Source: Flavobacteriales bacterium (GTDB lineage: Bacteria > Bacteroidota > Bacteroidia > Flavobacteriales_D > Crocinitomicaceae). From it: a DNA stretch of 64,000 nt. The notes beneath the pieces were generated by a model that saw nothing but the letters and a program-made list of their open reading frames with translations, did no database searches and was not told the DNA's origin. Within the stretch, counting starts at the first letter, position 1. Each line of letters opens with the position of its first letter. The stretch is from the NCBI GenBank assembly GCA_947462255.1, contig CANHOA010000002.1, positions 1-64,000 on the forward strand. The letters run 5' to 3'. A program made the position numbers and the translations under genes. Shown piece after piece: positions 39,638-50,515 of this stretch.

Positions 39638-41754
39638 AAAGAGTGAATTTTAATAGCGTAAATTGGAAAGAAGTCATAGATAATTTTCAACCGATTGAAA
39701 AAATATCCACTGAAATATGTGATGGAATAAGTGTGCCTAATTATTTTGAAAAAGAAAACGCTAAAGAAGCAGAATTTTCAGGTGTCATTCCTTTCAAAAG
39801 AGGACCGTACGCTTCGATGTATTTATCAAAACCATGGACAATAAGGCAATATGCAGGATTTTCTACTGCGGAAGATTCCAATTCATTTTATAAAAAAAAT
39901 CTAAAAGAAGGTCAAAAAGGCTTGTCAGTAGCCTTTGATTTAGCGACCCATCGTGGCTATGATTCAGACCATCCTCGTGTACTTGGAGACGTTGGAAAAG
40001 CAGGAGTGGCAATAGATACGATTGAAGACATGAAAATTTTATTCAAGGATATTCCCTTAGATGAAATGTCAGTTTCCATGACGATGAATGGAGCCGTTTT
40101 ACCCATATTAGCTTTTTACATAGGCGCGGCTCTTGAGCAAGGTGTTGAAATAAATAAATTATCTGGAACAATACAGAATGATATTTTGAAAGAATTCATG
40201 GTGCGCAATACCTATATCTATCCGCCAAAATCCTCCATGAAAATTATTGCTGATATTTTTGACTATTCGTCGCGCAACATGCCGAAATTTAATTCCATTT
40301 CAATTTCGGGATATCACATGCACGAAGCTGGAGCAACTGCGGCAATCGAACTTGCATATACCTTAGCAGACGGGTTAGAATACATTAGAACAGGATTAAA
40401 AGCGGGCTTAAAAATAGATGAATTTGCACCAAGACTAAGTTTTTTCTGGGCAATCGGGATGAATTTTCAAGTTGAAGTTGCAAAACTAAGAGCGGGTCGT
40501 AAACTTTGGGCAAAGCTCTTGGAACAATTTGAACCCAATAATCCAAAATCATCGATACTTAGAGCACATTGTCAAACATCTGGATGGTCATTAACCGAAC
40601 AAGACCCCTATAACAACGTCACCCGAACATGTATCGAAGCATTAGCCGCAGTTTTAGGAGGAACACAATCGCTGCATACCAATGCACTAGATGAAGCCAT
40701 TGCCCTTCCCACTGATTTCTCAGCACGAATCGCTCGAAATACGCAATTGTTTTTACAGCATGAAATCGGCATCAGGGAATTTATCGATCCCCTTGGTGGA
40801 AGCTATTATATTGAATACTTAAGTGAAGAACTGATTTCAAAAGCTGAATTATTAATTAAAGAAGTTGAAGAACTTGGTGGAATGGCAGCAGCCATAGAAA
40901 CAGGAATTCCAAAAATGAGAATCGAAGAGGCCGCTGCAAATAAACAAGCGAAAATAGATGCCGGATTAGATGTTATCGTTGGAGTGAATCGGTTTACTAA
41001 TTATGAAAATACCGATCTCGAATTACGGGAAGTAGATAATGCTAATGTACTGATGCAACAACTAAATAAATTAGTAGAAATTAAAGAAAATCGAGATAAT
41101 AAAGAAGTGGCCAAATTACTCAAGCAGCTAGAAAAAGCAGCGAAAGATGGCAAAGAAAATTTACTCGATCTAGCCATAAAATGTTCAATAGCTAGGTGCA
41201 CTTTAGGAGAAATATCAGATGCACTTGAAAATGTATTCGGACGATATAAAGCCAAAATAAATACCATAAGTGGGGTTTATGAAAAATCAATTATGAAAAA
41301 TGAACATTTTATTAAAGCAAAAGAGCTTTGTCTCCAATTTGCCGAATTGGAAGGTAGAAGACCACGGATATTAATCGCTAAAATGGGTCAAGATGGACAC
41401 GATCGAGGCGCTAAAATAATAGCAACCGCTTTTGCAGACATCGGATTTGATGTTGATATGGGACCATTATTTCAAACACCCGAAGAAGTAGCAAAGCAAG
41501 CAATTGAAAACGACGTGCATATCGTTGGCGTTTCTTCTCTAGCTGCAGGCCATAAAACATTAGTCCCGGCTTTAATTTCTTGCTTGAAATTAGAAGGAAG
41601 AAGCGATATTCTAGTGGTGGTTGGAGGGGTCATTCCGAAGCAAGATTATGCTTTTCTAAGCGAACAAGGAGTTTTTGGAATCTATGGCCCAGGGACGGTT
41701 TTGGCAACAGCTGCGCAAGAAATATTATTACTCTTAATATCAAGTCACAATTAA
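39634..41754 (+). CDS. mutB: methylmalonyl-CoA mutase large subunit
   Basis: [35 protein letters not shown]12 motif DGHDRGAK. Confidence 0.97.
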   Translation: MKRVNFNSVNWKEVIDNFQPIEKISTEICDGISVPNYFEKENAKEAEFSGVIPFKRGPYASMYLSKPWTIRQYAGFSTAEDSNSFYKKNLKEGQKGLSVAFDLATHRGYDSDHPRVLGDVGKAGVAIDTIEDMKILFKDIPLDEMSVSMTMNGAVLPILAFYIGAALEQGVEINKLSGTIQNDILKEFMVRNTYIYPPKSSMKIIADIFDYSSRNMPKFNSISISGYHMHEAGATAAIELAYTLADGLEYIRTGLKAGLKIDEFAPRLSFFWAIGMNFQVEVAKLRAGRKLWAKLLEQFEPNNPKSSILRAHCQTSGWSLTEQDPYNNVTRTCIEALAAVLGGTQSLHTNALDEAIALPTDFSARIARNTQLFLQHEIGIREFIDPLGGSYYIEYLSEELISKAELLIKEVEELGGMAAAIETGIPKMRIEEAAANKQAKIDAGLDVIVGVNRFTNYENTDLELREVDNANVLMQQLNKLVEIKENRDNKEVAKLLKQLEKAAKDGKENLLDLAIKCSIARCTLGEISDALENVFGRYKAKINTISGVYEKSIMKNEHFIKAKELCLQFAELEGRRPRILIAKMGQDGHDRGAKIIATAFADIGFDVDMGPLFQTPEEVAKQAIENDVHIVGVSSLAAGHKTLVPALISCLKLEGRSDILVVVGGVIPKQDYAFLSEQGVFGIYGPGTVLATAAQEILLLLISSHN

Positions 41755-41802
41755 ATTGTAAATTCGGCATAGAAATTGAAATAATTGCCCAAATATTTAA
41801 CT

Positions 41803-42924
41803 ATGAAAAGATTATTTTTAACCACAATTTTGTCCCTTTGTAGCCTATTTTCTATTTACGCTCAAACGATTGAAATTACAGCAGCAAATAGACTTGTTGA
41901 GCCAGTATTTGAAAGATCAGTGAAGCCTGAAAACATAGTTGAAATTAAGAGCTCCTTAAAAAATACTAAAGGCAAAGCTTCGTATTTGTGGGCGATCAGC
42001 GGTAGTAAAGGAAAAGATTGGGATTTTGAATCAGGGACAAGTGAGTCGAGCACCTCCATTAAAGTTTCTTTCAATCGTCTTGGAAATTACACAGTTACAT
42101 TAACTGTAACTTTTGATAAAAACTCTGATAATGAAACGGAACTTGAAACAGAAATTGAGGATTATATTACCGTTCGAAGTGTATTTCCTGAATTAGCTGC
42201 TTTATATGCCCAAAAACCAAAACCGAACTATGAAAAGTTAGTAATAAGAGCTTCCGACTTTACCTTGAAGCCAAAATACTCAACTGATCCTACGCCCTAT
42301 TTATTTTTAGCAAAAGGGCTTTATGGTTTGGTGAAAGAAGGGAATGCAGACCCCAAATTTGAAGATGCTCTTGAAGAGTCTATATCAAGTTTGCAATCGG
42401 CTGTGGAACTCGATTTAAATGGCATTTTAAAAGACGTAGAGCATCAAAATTTTATTAACGAACTCGAGTCTCATCTGCTAAGAGAATACCTCGAAGTACA
42501 ATTAGATGGCAAACCAATTGATTTGGGAGAAGCTATCGACCTATACAAGCAAACCACCTTAAATCCAATTGCAATAAATTTCCTTGATGCCTACTGTAAA
42601 TATAAATCTAAGAATGTAAAAGGCGCCAATCTAATTTGGACCAGTGAAATCCCGAAAATTTTAAAATATGAGCGACTAGAAGTTGATGGGAATTACTCGA
42701 ATACTTTTATAAATGAACTCGGAAAAACGATACAGATGACAGAGAGTGATATTACCGTTTTGAAATATGGGATAATGTACTCGGCAAGTATACTTAACGA
42801 ACGTGATAAAGACCCTAAAACAGCGTGTCAAATTCTGCGTAAAGTAGACCCATGGTTCCAATTTGAGAAAGATTTTAGAGATGTATTTGAAGGAGAGCCT
42901 TTTTCAAGCTGCATAAAAAAATAA
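41803..42924 (+). CDS. secreted protein with N-terminal PKD/Ig-like domain
   Basis: Signal peptide (MKRLFLTTILSLCSLFSIYAQ), ASYLWAISGSKG...GNYTVTLTVTFD. Confidence 0.75.
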   Translation: MKRLFLTTILSLCSLFSIYAQTIEITAANRLVEPVFERSVKPENIVEIKSSLKNTKGKASYLWAISGSKGKDWDFESGTSESSTSIKVSFNRLGNYTVTLTVTFDKNSDNETELETEIEDYITVRSVFPELAALYAQKPKPNYEKLVIRASDFTLKPKYSTDPTPYLFLAKGLYGLVKEGNADPKFEDALEESISSLQSAVELDLNGILKDVEHQNFINELESHLLREYLEVQLDGKPIDLGEAIDLYKQTTLNPIAINFLDAYCKYKSKNVKGANLIWTSEIPKILKYERLEVDGNYSNTFINELGKTIQMTESDITVLKYGIMYSASILNERDKDPKTACQILRKVDPWFQFEKDFRDVFEGEPFSSCIKK

Positions 42925-43042
42925 TTGAGTTTACACTTTTGTACCACAAATCAAAATCCTCATCAAATCATAACGTGAACAAGAATCTCAATCTAAACGA
43001 TTTTTGTACTTGGCTTTCTTTTTTCTTGACAAAAAAAGTCAC

Positions 43043-43158
43043 GACTCTGAATTTCTCTTTTTCCGCCGTAGCGGACGCAAATAATCAATAGATAGTGCTC
43101 ACTTCGAATGAATTCTTAATTTTTAATAGTAACATATTTTACTGGTACGAATACTCAC
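43043..43158 (-). repeat. dispersed intergenic module X, copy 2
   Basis: ACTCTGAATTTCTnTTTTTCCGnCGTAGCGGACGCAAATAATCAATAGnTAGTGCTCACTTCGAATGAATTnTTAAT shared with 43583-43698. Confidence 0.9.
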
Positions 43159-43172
43159 TATTTTTTCACTAT

Positions 43173-43362
43173 TGTCCGATAAAAATCGGACCTTATTTTC
43201 TTTGTCCTTTTGTCTTGATACAAAAGAACGAAAAAATCAAGTCGCTGATTATTCTTCAATACACTCCACTCTTGAAATAAGACCGTTTCAGCGATCTCTG
43301 CGAGCTGCATTACGGTACCATTATTTAAATTCGCTTTACTTTATCAGAATAATAGGCGACAA
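43173..43362 (-). repeat. palindromic element P + A/T hairpin tail, copy Z4C
   Basis: Reverse complement aligns with 27644-27770 over most of its length; its tail aligns with 15828-15900. Confidence 0.85.
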
Positions 43363-43386
43363 GAGAAAAAAAATGAACTTATTTTT

Positions 43387-43560
43387 TAATAATGAAAGCT
43401 TGCAAAAGAGAATGATTGTATTGAACTAAGACTTGGGTACCGTGAGGTAGTTCGGTAGAAATCACCGAAAGGGTCAAGTCTTAGAATTGGAGAGAATGAA
43501 CGCATGCCACTTTCGAGTTTTTTTGCTACTTTTTTTGCGGAAAAAAAAGTAGGGTAAGTA
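43387..43560 (+). repeat. palindromic element P, diverged copy Z4D, with hairpin CTACTTTTTTTGCGGAAAAAAAAGTAG
   Basis: CTAAGACTTG/CAAGTCTTAG (43426-43435/43475-43484) and TTCGGT/ACCGAA arms; shares GGTACCGTGAGGTAG...GTAGAAATC core with Z3/Z4C. Confidence 0.75.
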
Positions 43561-43582
43561 GCAGCGAAACTTAAAAAGTCAA

Positions 43583-43698
43583 TACTCTGAATTTCTGTTT
43601 TTCCGACGTAGCGGACGCAAATAATCAATAGTTAGTGCTCACTTCGAATGAATTATTAATCTTTAACATTAAAATATTTTACTCTTACGATTGCGAAC
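43583..43698 (-). repeat. dispersed intergenic module X, copy 3
   Basis: Direct repeat of 43043-43158. Confidence 0.9.
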
Positions 43699-43780
43699 AT
43701 TCAGAAAAATAAACACCCAATACTTAATAACTTTCTTTTTTCTTTATTCTAGATAAAATTCATTGACATACCTTTGGTAT

Positions 43781-44065
43781 ATGAATAGAATCCCTAGATT
43801 TCTAAAGAATAAGTATATAATTACAATCATTATATTTTTCATCTACAGTATGTTTTTGGATGATACTGATGTTTTTTTATTGGTTCATAACTTAAAAAAA
43901 CGAAGTGAATTAAAAGCCCAAAATGTTTTAATGCATGACCAGCTAGTGGAAGCTCAACGAACGCAAAGACAACTATACAACTTAAACAACCTAGAATCTT
44001 ATGCTAGGTCTAAAAAATTCTTCAAAAAAGAAAACGAAGAAATATTTGTAATCACTTACAAGTAG
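43781..44065 (+). CDS. septum formation initiator / FtsB-DivIC-like
   Basis: One TM then coiled coil (LKKRSELKAQNVLMHDQLVEAQRTQRQL) ending LESYARSKKFFKKENEEIFVITYK. Confidence 0.88.
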   Translation: MNRIPRFLKNKYIITIIIFFIYSMFLDDTDVFLLVHNLKKRSELKAQNVLMHDQLVEAQRTQRQLYNLNNLESYARSKKFFKKENEEIFVITYK

Positions 44066-44066
44066 T

Positions 44067-45194
44067 TTACTTTACGATGTAATCAGGGAAATAATACCCT
44101 ATAATTTGATCATACGAATAACCAATACGCGCCATTTTCATTGCACCTTCTTGACACAAACCAACACCGTGTCCAAATCCACGCCCATTAATCACCATAA
44201 ATTCTCCTTCTTTCTTCGCATTGAAATAAGTTGATTTTAATTTAAATTTCTCGCGTAAATCACGCAACGGAATTCCATAACCAGGATGAATATAAAAAGC
44301 TTGACGATCTTCCTGCTCAAAGTTGTAGAGTAGTTGTAAACTTAAACTATCATCAATAGGAAAACGATACGTACTTACAACAAAACTTACCCAATCTGAT
44401 ATTGGAATTGATTTATGCCATGTTGCTTGCTTTGTATAGATGCAAAAAGTATCTTGAAACGAATGTAAACCTTCAATATATTCATTCCAAACTTGAGAAG
44501 GTGTACACGTTTGCCCACCACAATTTGCAGAAAAAAAAGTGGGTGCCAAGGTTCCATTTTCAAAACTAAGCACCTTGTTTTTGGTGCTGCAAACAGCTGA
44601 ATCAATAACAGACGTATTTAGGCGTTTATGATGGTATACTTGACAATGGACTTTGTCGCATAATTGATAACCATCAGCGCTATGCTTGTTTTTGTTAATT
44701 TGAGCATATGTCCTACTTATAATCGATTGGACTTTATAGTATTCAAGTTTTTGAGCATCACCAGCTTCACACTCCACAACTCCCTCAAGGTATGTTTCAA
44801 TATCAATGGAATTAATAATCCGAATAGCCGATTTAGTTGCCATTAACTCAAAATCTCCTTCGTACAGCCTTCCATTCGCTGTAGGATTTATCCCTGTTAA
44901 TTGAATGCATTGTTCTTCAAATAAAGATAGAATAGATATCTTCTTAAGGGAAGTATATTTATTCCCTTTAAAATTCATTACTAATTTACCGGATGATAGA
45001 AAATTTATTTCAATAATATCATTTGAACTAGCCAATCCCAAATAATTAGAATCTGCTATGACGTGATAATTTCCAATTGCATTATTAAACTTAATTTTTT
45101 TTAATTGATAATCGGTTAATATACCAATGCGCATTTGCTGCGAAAATCCGCATGCCGTCATAAAAAAGAAAAATAATACTAAAAAGGATTTCAA
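44067..45194 (-). CDS. SpoIID/LytB domain-containing protein
   Basis: INSIDIETYLEGVVECEAG, SFENGTLAPTFFSANCGGQT, GRGFGHGVGLCQEGAMKMA. Confidence 0.93.
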   Translation of the reverse strand: MKSFLVLFFFFMTACGFSQQMRIGILTDYQLKKIKFNNAIGNYHVIADSNYLGLASSNDIIEINFLSSGKLVMNFKGNKYTSLKKISILSLFEEQCIQLTGINPTANGRLYEGDFELMATKSAIRIINSIDIETYLEGVVECEAGDAQKLEYYKVQSIISRTYAQINKNKHSADGYQLCDKVHCQVYHHKRLNTSVIDSAVCSTKNKVLSFENGTLAPTFFSANCGGQTCTPSQVWNEYIEGLHSFQDTFCIYTKQATWHKSIPISDWVSFVVSTYRFPIDDSLSLQLLYNFEQEDRQAFYIHPGYGIPLRDLREKFKLKSTYFNAKKEGEFMVINGRGFGHGVGLCQEGAMKMARIGYSYDQIIGYYFPDYIVK

Positions 45195-45214
45195 TTAATT
45201 AATAATTCAATAAG

Positions 45215-46339
45215 TTATTTAGTACCACTATTTGTGAAAAAAGTTTCAAGTATATCGACCGCTACTCGTTTGCTAGCACCATTCTCTCCCAATAAAACAG
45301 ATAATTTTTGATAATTATCTAAAATTTCTAAGCGCTTGGGTTGATTTAATTCAATTAAACGCAATTGACTAATCATATTTTTAACCGTGCAATTTGCTTG
45401 AATTAATTCTGTCACGACTTCTTTATTCATGATCAGATTGACCAATGAAATGTATTTTATTTTTACCAATAGTTTGGCAATAGCAAACGATAGTGGTGAA
45501 CTTTTATAGCAAACTACTTGAGGAACATGAAATAATGCAGTTTCTAATGTTGCTGTTCCAGAGGTCACCAAAGCGATAGTTGATTGATTTAAAATATTAT
45601 ATGTATCCCCAAAAACTAATTGGATGGTATCATCAGTATACTGACGATAAAATGCTTCATCAAGATTAATTGAGCACGCAACAACCACCTGATAGTGAGG
45701 AAATGACTTTGATGCTTCGATCATGAGCGGTAGTTTTCTTTTAACTTCTTGTAACCTACTACCTGGCAACAAGGCTAGGACAGGCTTAGAAAAGACATTT
45801 TTATTTGAAAATTCACGCCGCTTGTACTCCGTAATTTCATCCAATAATGGGTGACCCAAATAACTTACCTCAACATTAAATTTCGCGTAGAATTGTTGCT
45901 CGAAAGGTAGAATGCAGTACATTTTTGACACATCGCGACGTATGGCTTTTATTCGAGACTCTTTCCATGCCCAAATTTGTGGTGAAATATAATAAATCAC
46001 AGGTATATTGTGCTTTTTAGCCCACTTTGCTATGCGCAAATTAAATCCAGGAAAATCGATTAAAATTAAAGCCGCAGGCTGAGAAGCAATAATTTGACTT
46101 TTACAATCTTTTATATTTCGTATGATGGTTTTAATATTTAACAAAACCTCTAAAAACCCCATAAAAGATAAGGTTTTGACATGCTTTAAAATAGTCATTC
46201 CTTCCTTCTCCATTCGATTACCTCCCCAACCAATAAATGCTACATTTGGAGTTAAAGCATTAATTTCTTTAATCAAATTTGCCCCATGTAAATCACCTGA
46301 CACCTCACCGGCAACAATAAAGATTTTAGTATTTTGCAT
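45215..46339 (-). CDS. lpxB: lipid-A-disaccharide synthase
   Basis: VAGEVSGDLHGANLI, DFPGFNLRIAKWAK, YYISPQIWAWK, LPGSRLQEV. Confidence 0.96.
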   Translation of the reverse strand: MQNTKIFIVAGEVSGDLHGANLIKEINALTPNVAFIGWGGNRMEKEGMTILKHVKTLSFMGFLEVLLNIKTIIRNIKDCKSQIIASQPAALILIDFPGFNLRIAKWAKKHNIPVIYYISPQIWAWKESRIKAIRRDVSKMYCILPFEQQFYAKFNVEVSYLGHPLLDEITEYKRREFSNKNVFSKPVLALLPGSRLQEVKRKLPLMIEASKSFPHYQVVVACSINLDEAFYRQYTDDTIQLVFGDTYNILNQSTIALVTSGTATLETALFHVPQVVCYKSSPLSFAIAKLLVKIKYISLVNLIMNKEVVTELIQANCTVKNMISQLRLIELNQPKRLEILDNYQKLSVLLGENGASKRVAVDILETFFTNSGTK

Positions 46340-46641
46340 TAAAACAAATTAACATAAATCATATAAGGAATAAAACATAGCATGGAGAATATTATCCCTC
46401 TTGCCACATCATAATACTCGCGGTTTAAGAACAAATAAAACCAAAGTAAATTTGATATCAAAGCCAAAGAAGTATACTTGCTTGTATATTCAGGAAATGT
46501 TATAAACTGCTCCCAAATATTGCCATACGAAACTGAGGTGACTGAGGCTAATATGAATAAAACAATCGGTATAAAAAGGAGGGGGGAAAGAATGCCTATT
46601 CCAAAACCGACAAAATGATTTTTCTTTAACTTTATTTTCAT
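46339..46641 (-). CDS. small membrane protein
   Basis: 100 aa, three hydrophobic segments, packed between lpxB and surE. Confidence 0.75.
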   Translation of the reverse strand: MKIKLKKNHFVGFGIGILSPLLFIPIVLFILASVTSVSYGNIWEQFITFPEYTSKYTSLALISNLLWFYLFLNREYYDVARGIIFSMLCFIPYMIYVNLF

Positions 46642-47402
46642 ATGACCCAGTCTTCTAATGTTTTTATTGCTTGATAATTAGTTAAATCAAAATGCGTAGG
46701 AACAATGCTCACATACCCATTTTTTAATGCTTCTAAGTCTGTATTTTCTTTCGGATTGACTTCGGCAAAATCTCCCGTTAACCAAAAATAAGGGTTCCCA
46801 AATTGATCCAAACGCTTGTCAAAACGATCTGCCCAAAACGCATGAGCCTGACTACAAATTCGGATACCTTTAATCTTATCGATACTGAGATTTGGGAAAT
46901 TTACATTTAAACAAGTATTGGCTGCTAAACCGCTATCCAACGTTTTGATGATAATTTTTTCAATAAAGGGTTGACATGCAGAAAAATCAGCATCGCTTGC
47001 ATAATCTGCCAATGAAAATCCAATAGAGTGAATTCCTTCCATTGCCCCTTCAATAGCTGCCGACATGGTGCCTGAATACAATACATTCGTTGATGTGTTT
47101 TCACCATGATTTATACCGGAAAGTAATAAATCAGGTTTGCATTTAAGCACTTCGTATATTGCTAATTTTACGCAATCAACAGGCGTTCCTGAACAGGAAT
47201 AGGATTCTACACCATCGAATAAATCAACTCGGTTTAATCGTAATGGATGATTGATTGTTATGGCGTGTCCCATACCCGATTGAGCTTTATCAGGGGCAAC
47301 TACCACTACTCTACCGAATTGTTTTGCCGTTTGTATTAATGAACGAATCCCTTTAGCGTTAACACTATCATCATTCGTAATTAAAATTAATTTTTCTGAC
47401 AT
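46638..47402 (-). CDS. surE: 5'/3'-nucleotidase SurE
   Basis: ILITNDDSVNAKGI, VVAPDKAQSGMGHAIT, GTPVDCVKLA, SGINHGENTSTNVLYSGTMSAA. Confidence 0.96.
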   Translation of the reverse strand: MSEKLILITNDDSVNAKGIRSLIQTAKQFGRVVVVAPDKAQSGMGHAITINHPLRLNRVDLFDGVESYSCSGTPVDCVKLAIYEVLKCKPDLLLSGINHGENTSTNVLYSGTMSAAIEGAMEGIHSIGFSLADYASDADFSACQPFIEKIIIKTLDSGLAANTCLNVNFPNLSIDKIKGIRICSQAHAFWADRFDKRLDQFGNPYFWLTGDFAEVNPKENTDLEALKNGYVSIVPTHFDLTNYQAIKTLEDWVI

Positions 47403-47473
47403 AAAAAAAGCTATTCTACAAATTTACTCAATATTAAAAGACTTTGTTTATATTTGGTTACCACAATTAATAA

Positions 47474-48235
47474 ATGAAATTTCAAGTCCTCGATCAAAAA
47501 CATGCCTTTTGTTTGGTAAGCGTTAGTCCCTTAAGAAAGGAACCAAAAGATAGTGCTGAAATGATAAGCCAGTTGCTGTTTGGCGAAATTATTAAAATAC
47601 ATTCAGTTTCAGGACCTTGGGTTGAAGTGACAACCTTATTAGATGATTACAATGGATTTGTTGATAGCAAACATTTACTTCCTCTGTCTGATGAAGATAC
47701 ACTAAATTGGCAAGGAATTTACACGATTCAGCATAATATCAATAAACAAATCTCCACACCTTGGGGGAAGCAAATTATCAGTTGCGGAAGTTTTATTGGT
47801 CCAACTCCATCATTTAAAATTGGCGATTACTCATTTGAATGTGAAGCTGATACGCAAGAATTAAATCGTGATATTGTTTTAGCAAATTTAATCAACACCC
47901 CTTATTTGTGGGGAGGAAAGTCATCTTTCGGCATAGACTGTTCAGGATTATCACAATTATTTTTTAGGCTCAGCGGAATAAATCTACCTAGGGATGCCTA
48001 CCAACAAGCCGAAATTGGTAAGACAATAGCGTTTGGAAATAATCAAAAAAATAATCTTGCCTTTTTTGAAAATAAAGACGGAAAAATTATTCACGTAGGC
48101 ATCATTCAAGAAAATAATAACATCATTCATGCATCAGGAAGAGTGAGAATAGATCGATTGGATGAAACAGGTATTTTTAATAAGGAAATGAACCAATACA
48201 CGCATTTTTTGTCTTCTATTCAGGAAATTAACTGA
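47474..48235 (+). CDS. NlpC/P60 (C40) peptidase with SH3-like domains
   Basis: PYLWGGKSSFGIDCSGLSQ...IIHVGIIQENNNIIHAS. Confidence 0.93.
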   Translation: MKFQVLDQKHAFCLVSVSPLRKEPKDSAEMISQLLFGEIIKIHSVSGPWVEVTTLLDDYNGFVDSKHLLPLSDEDTLNWQGIYTIQHNINKQISTPWGKQIISCGSFIGPTPSFKIGDYSFECEADTQELNRDIVLANLINTPYLWGGKSSFGIDCSGLSQLFFRLSGINLPRDAYQQAEIGKTIAFGNNQKNNLAFFENKDGKIIHVGIIQENNNIIHASGRVRIDRLDETGIFNKEMNQYTHFLSSIQEIN

Positions 48236-48302
48236 AACCTAATTCACAACTTATTTGATGTCAATTTTTATTAAGATATTTGCAAATAATAAATAATTTC
48301 CA

Positions 48303-49247
48303 ATGAAAATTTTGGTGACAGGTGGGGCAGGATTTATCGGGAGTAACCTAGTGAAAAGATTACTTGAAAAAGGACATGAAATAAATGTGCTTGATAACCT
48401 TTTACGCGGCAATAAGCTTGATAAAGAATCCTTTAAAAATATTACCTTCTTCAAAGGAGATGTAAGGGATGCTGATTTAGTGTTAGTTGCATCGAAAGGA
48501 TGTGATGCAATTTACCACTTTGCTGCTGTTTTGGGTGTTGATATTGTTGCAGATCAACCTATAGAAACAATGGATGTAGAAGTAATTGGGACAAGAAATG
48601 TTGTAGAAGCCGCATCTATTAATAACATTAAATATTTGCTTTATGCCTCAACAAGTGGCATTTACAGTCATAGTGCCATTTTAAAAAGCGCACTTTCGGA
48701 AGATGTATTAGTTGACCCAAGAACTTCATACGCAATGGCTAAGCGCTATAATGAAATATACCTTGCGGCTCATCATGATGAGCGAGGATTAAATGTGATT
48801 TCACTTCGATTTTTTAATGTATACGGGCACAACCAAGATAATAGAATGGTAGTTCCTCGTTTTTTTGAACAAGCAATTAATAATGAACCGATTACAGTAT
48901 ATGGAAATGGAGCGCAAACAAGGGATTTTACCTACATTGATGACACCATAGATGCATGCGTAAGCTTATTGGGAATTAATGGCTCACATATTATAAATAT
49001 AGCCAATGAAGAAGAATGGTCAATCAAAGATTTAGCAGAAAATATTAAAAAAATAACCGATTCAACATCTCCTATAAATTACATTGATGCCCCAAAAAAG
49101 AGATACGACTACGAGGTAGAAAGAAGAGTTGGGAGTTCGTCTACATTAATGAAAATAGTAGGTTACAAACCAGATGTAAATTTACTAGAAGGCTTACATA
49201 AAATATATCACATAAATCATTCATCGCACGTATTAAATAAACTATGA
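48303..49247 (+). CDS. NAD-dependent epimerase/dehydratase (extended SDR)
   Basis: [35 protein letters not shown]. Confidence 0.93.
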   Translation: MKILVTGGAGFIGSNLVKRLLEKGHEINVLDNLLRGNKLDKESFKNITFFKGDVRDADLVLVASKGCDAIYHFAAVLGVDIVADQPIETMDVEVIGTRNVVEAASINNIKYLLYASTSGIYSHSAILKSALSEDVLVDPRTSYAMAKRYNEIYLAAHHDERGLNVISLRFFNVYGHNQDNRMVVPRFFEQAINNEPITVYGNGAQTRDFTYIDDTIDACVSLLGINGSHIINIANEEEWSIKDLAENIKKITDSTSPINYIDAPKKRYDYEVERRVGSSSTLMKIVGYKPDVNLLEGLHKIYHINHSSHVLNKL

Positions 49248-50515
49248 AAGACAAAATAATATTCGACTTAATTAATGAAGAAAATAAACGTCAACTCAAT
49301 GGTATTGAACTAATTGCATCAGAAAACTTTGTGAGTAATCAAGTAATGCAAGCCATGGGAAGTGTACTCACGAACAAATACGCAGAAGGGCTACCTGGGA
49401 AGCGTTATTATGGTGGTTGTGAAGTAGTCGATAAAGTAGAGCAACTCGCTATTGATCGTCTTTGTGAATTATTTGGCGCTACATGGGCGAATGTACAACC
49501 ACACTCTGGAGCACAAGCAAATGCTGCTGTATTTCTTGCATGCCTTAATCCAGGCGATAAGATTTTAGGATTTGATTTATCACATGGTGGACATCTAACA
49601 CATGGATCTCCTGTTAATTTTTCGGGTAAACTATATCAACCACACTTTTACGGTGTATCAAAAGAAACTGGGCTTATTGATTATGACGCCCTAGAAGAAA
49701 CCGCGTTTCGCGTTAAACCGAAAATGATTATTTGTGGGGCCTCAGCCTATTCAAGAGATTGGGATTATGCCAAAATACGAAAAGTAGCAGACGAAGTCGG
49801 CGCACTTGTTTTAGCTGATATTTCCCATCCTGCAGGATTAATTGCGGCAAAATTATTAAATGATCCATTAAGTCATTGTCATATTGTGACCAGCACTACC
49901 CATAAAACATTACGCGGTCCAAGAGGTGGCATCATCATGATGCGAACTAATTTTGATAATCCTTTTGGATTAAAATGGAATAATGGCAATCCAAAATCGA
50001 TGGCGGCTTTACTAGATGCTGCGGTTTTTCCTGGTATTCAAGGTGGCCCGCTAGAACACGTGATTGCTGCAAAAGCAGTTGCTTTTGGCGAAGCTTTGGC
50101 ACCTGAATTTACCACCTACATGAAGCAAGTCCAACTCAATGCGAGTGTAATGGCAAATTCATTTATTCAAAAAGGATATACCATTATTTCCGGAGGTACC
50201 GATAACCACAGTATGCTCATTGATTTACGCAGCAAAGGCATTAACGGTAAAGATGCTGAGAATAGCTTGGTGAAAGCAGATATCACAGTAAATAAAAACA
50301 TGGTGCCTTTCGATACAGAATCGCCGTTTATTACCTCTGGAATTCGACTAGGTACTGCAGCGCTTACGTCAAGAGGCGTTAATGAAACTGAAATTGAAAA
50401 AATGGTTCAGTTAATCGACGAAGCATTAATCCATAGGAATGATGATGCCCAATTGATAAGAATTAAAGGAGCTGTTAATCTATTGATGCAAGATAGACCA
50501 TTATTTGCTTGGTGA
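49244..50515 (+). CDS. glyA: serine hydroxymethyltransferase
   Basis: [42 protein letters not shown]. Confidence 0.97.
   Translation: MKDKIIFDLINEENKRQLNGIELIASENFVSNQVMQAMGSVLTNKYAEGLPGKRYYGGCEVVDKVEQLAIDRLCELFGATWANVQPHSGAQANAAVFLACLNPGDKILGFDLSHGGHLTHGSPVNFSGKLYQPHFYGVSKETGLIDYDALEETAFRVKPKMIICGASAYSRDWDYAKIRKVADEVGALVLADISHPAGLIAAKLLNDPLSHCHIVTSTTHKTLRGPRGGIIMMRTNFDNPFGLKWNNGNPKSMAALLDAAVFPGIQGGPLEHVIAAKAVAFGEALAPEFTTYMKQVQLNASVMANSFIQKGYTIISGGTDNHSMLIDLRSKGINGKDAENSLVKADITVNKNMVPFDTESPFITSGIRLGTAALTSRGVNETEIEKMVQLIDEALIHRNDDAQLIRIKGAVNLLMQDRPLFAW

Noticed and set aside
43095-43628. Track ORFs 43095-43280, 43172-43429 and 43386-43628 as genes
   Set aside because: They lie within the non-coding repeat modules; resemblance of their peptides to the 27726-27923 ORF (KSLIILQ.T.LLK) is explained by shared repeat DNA
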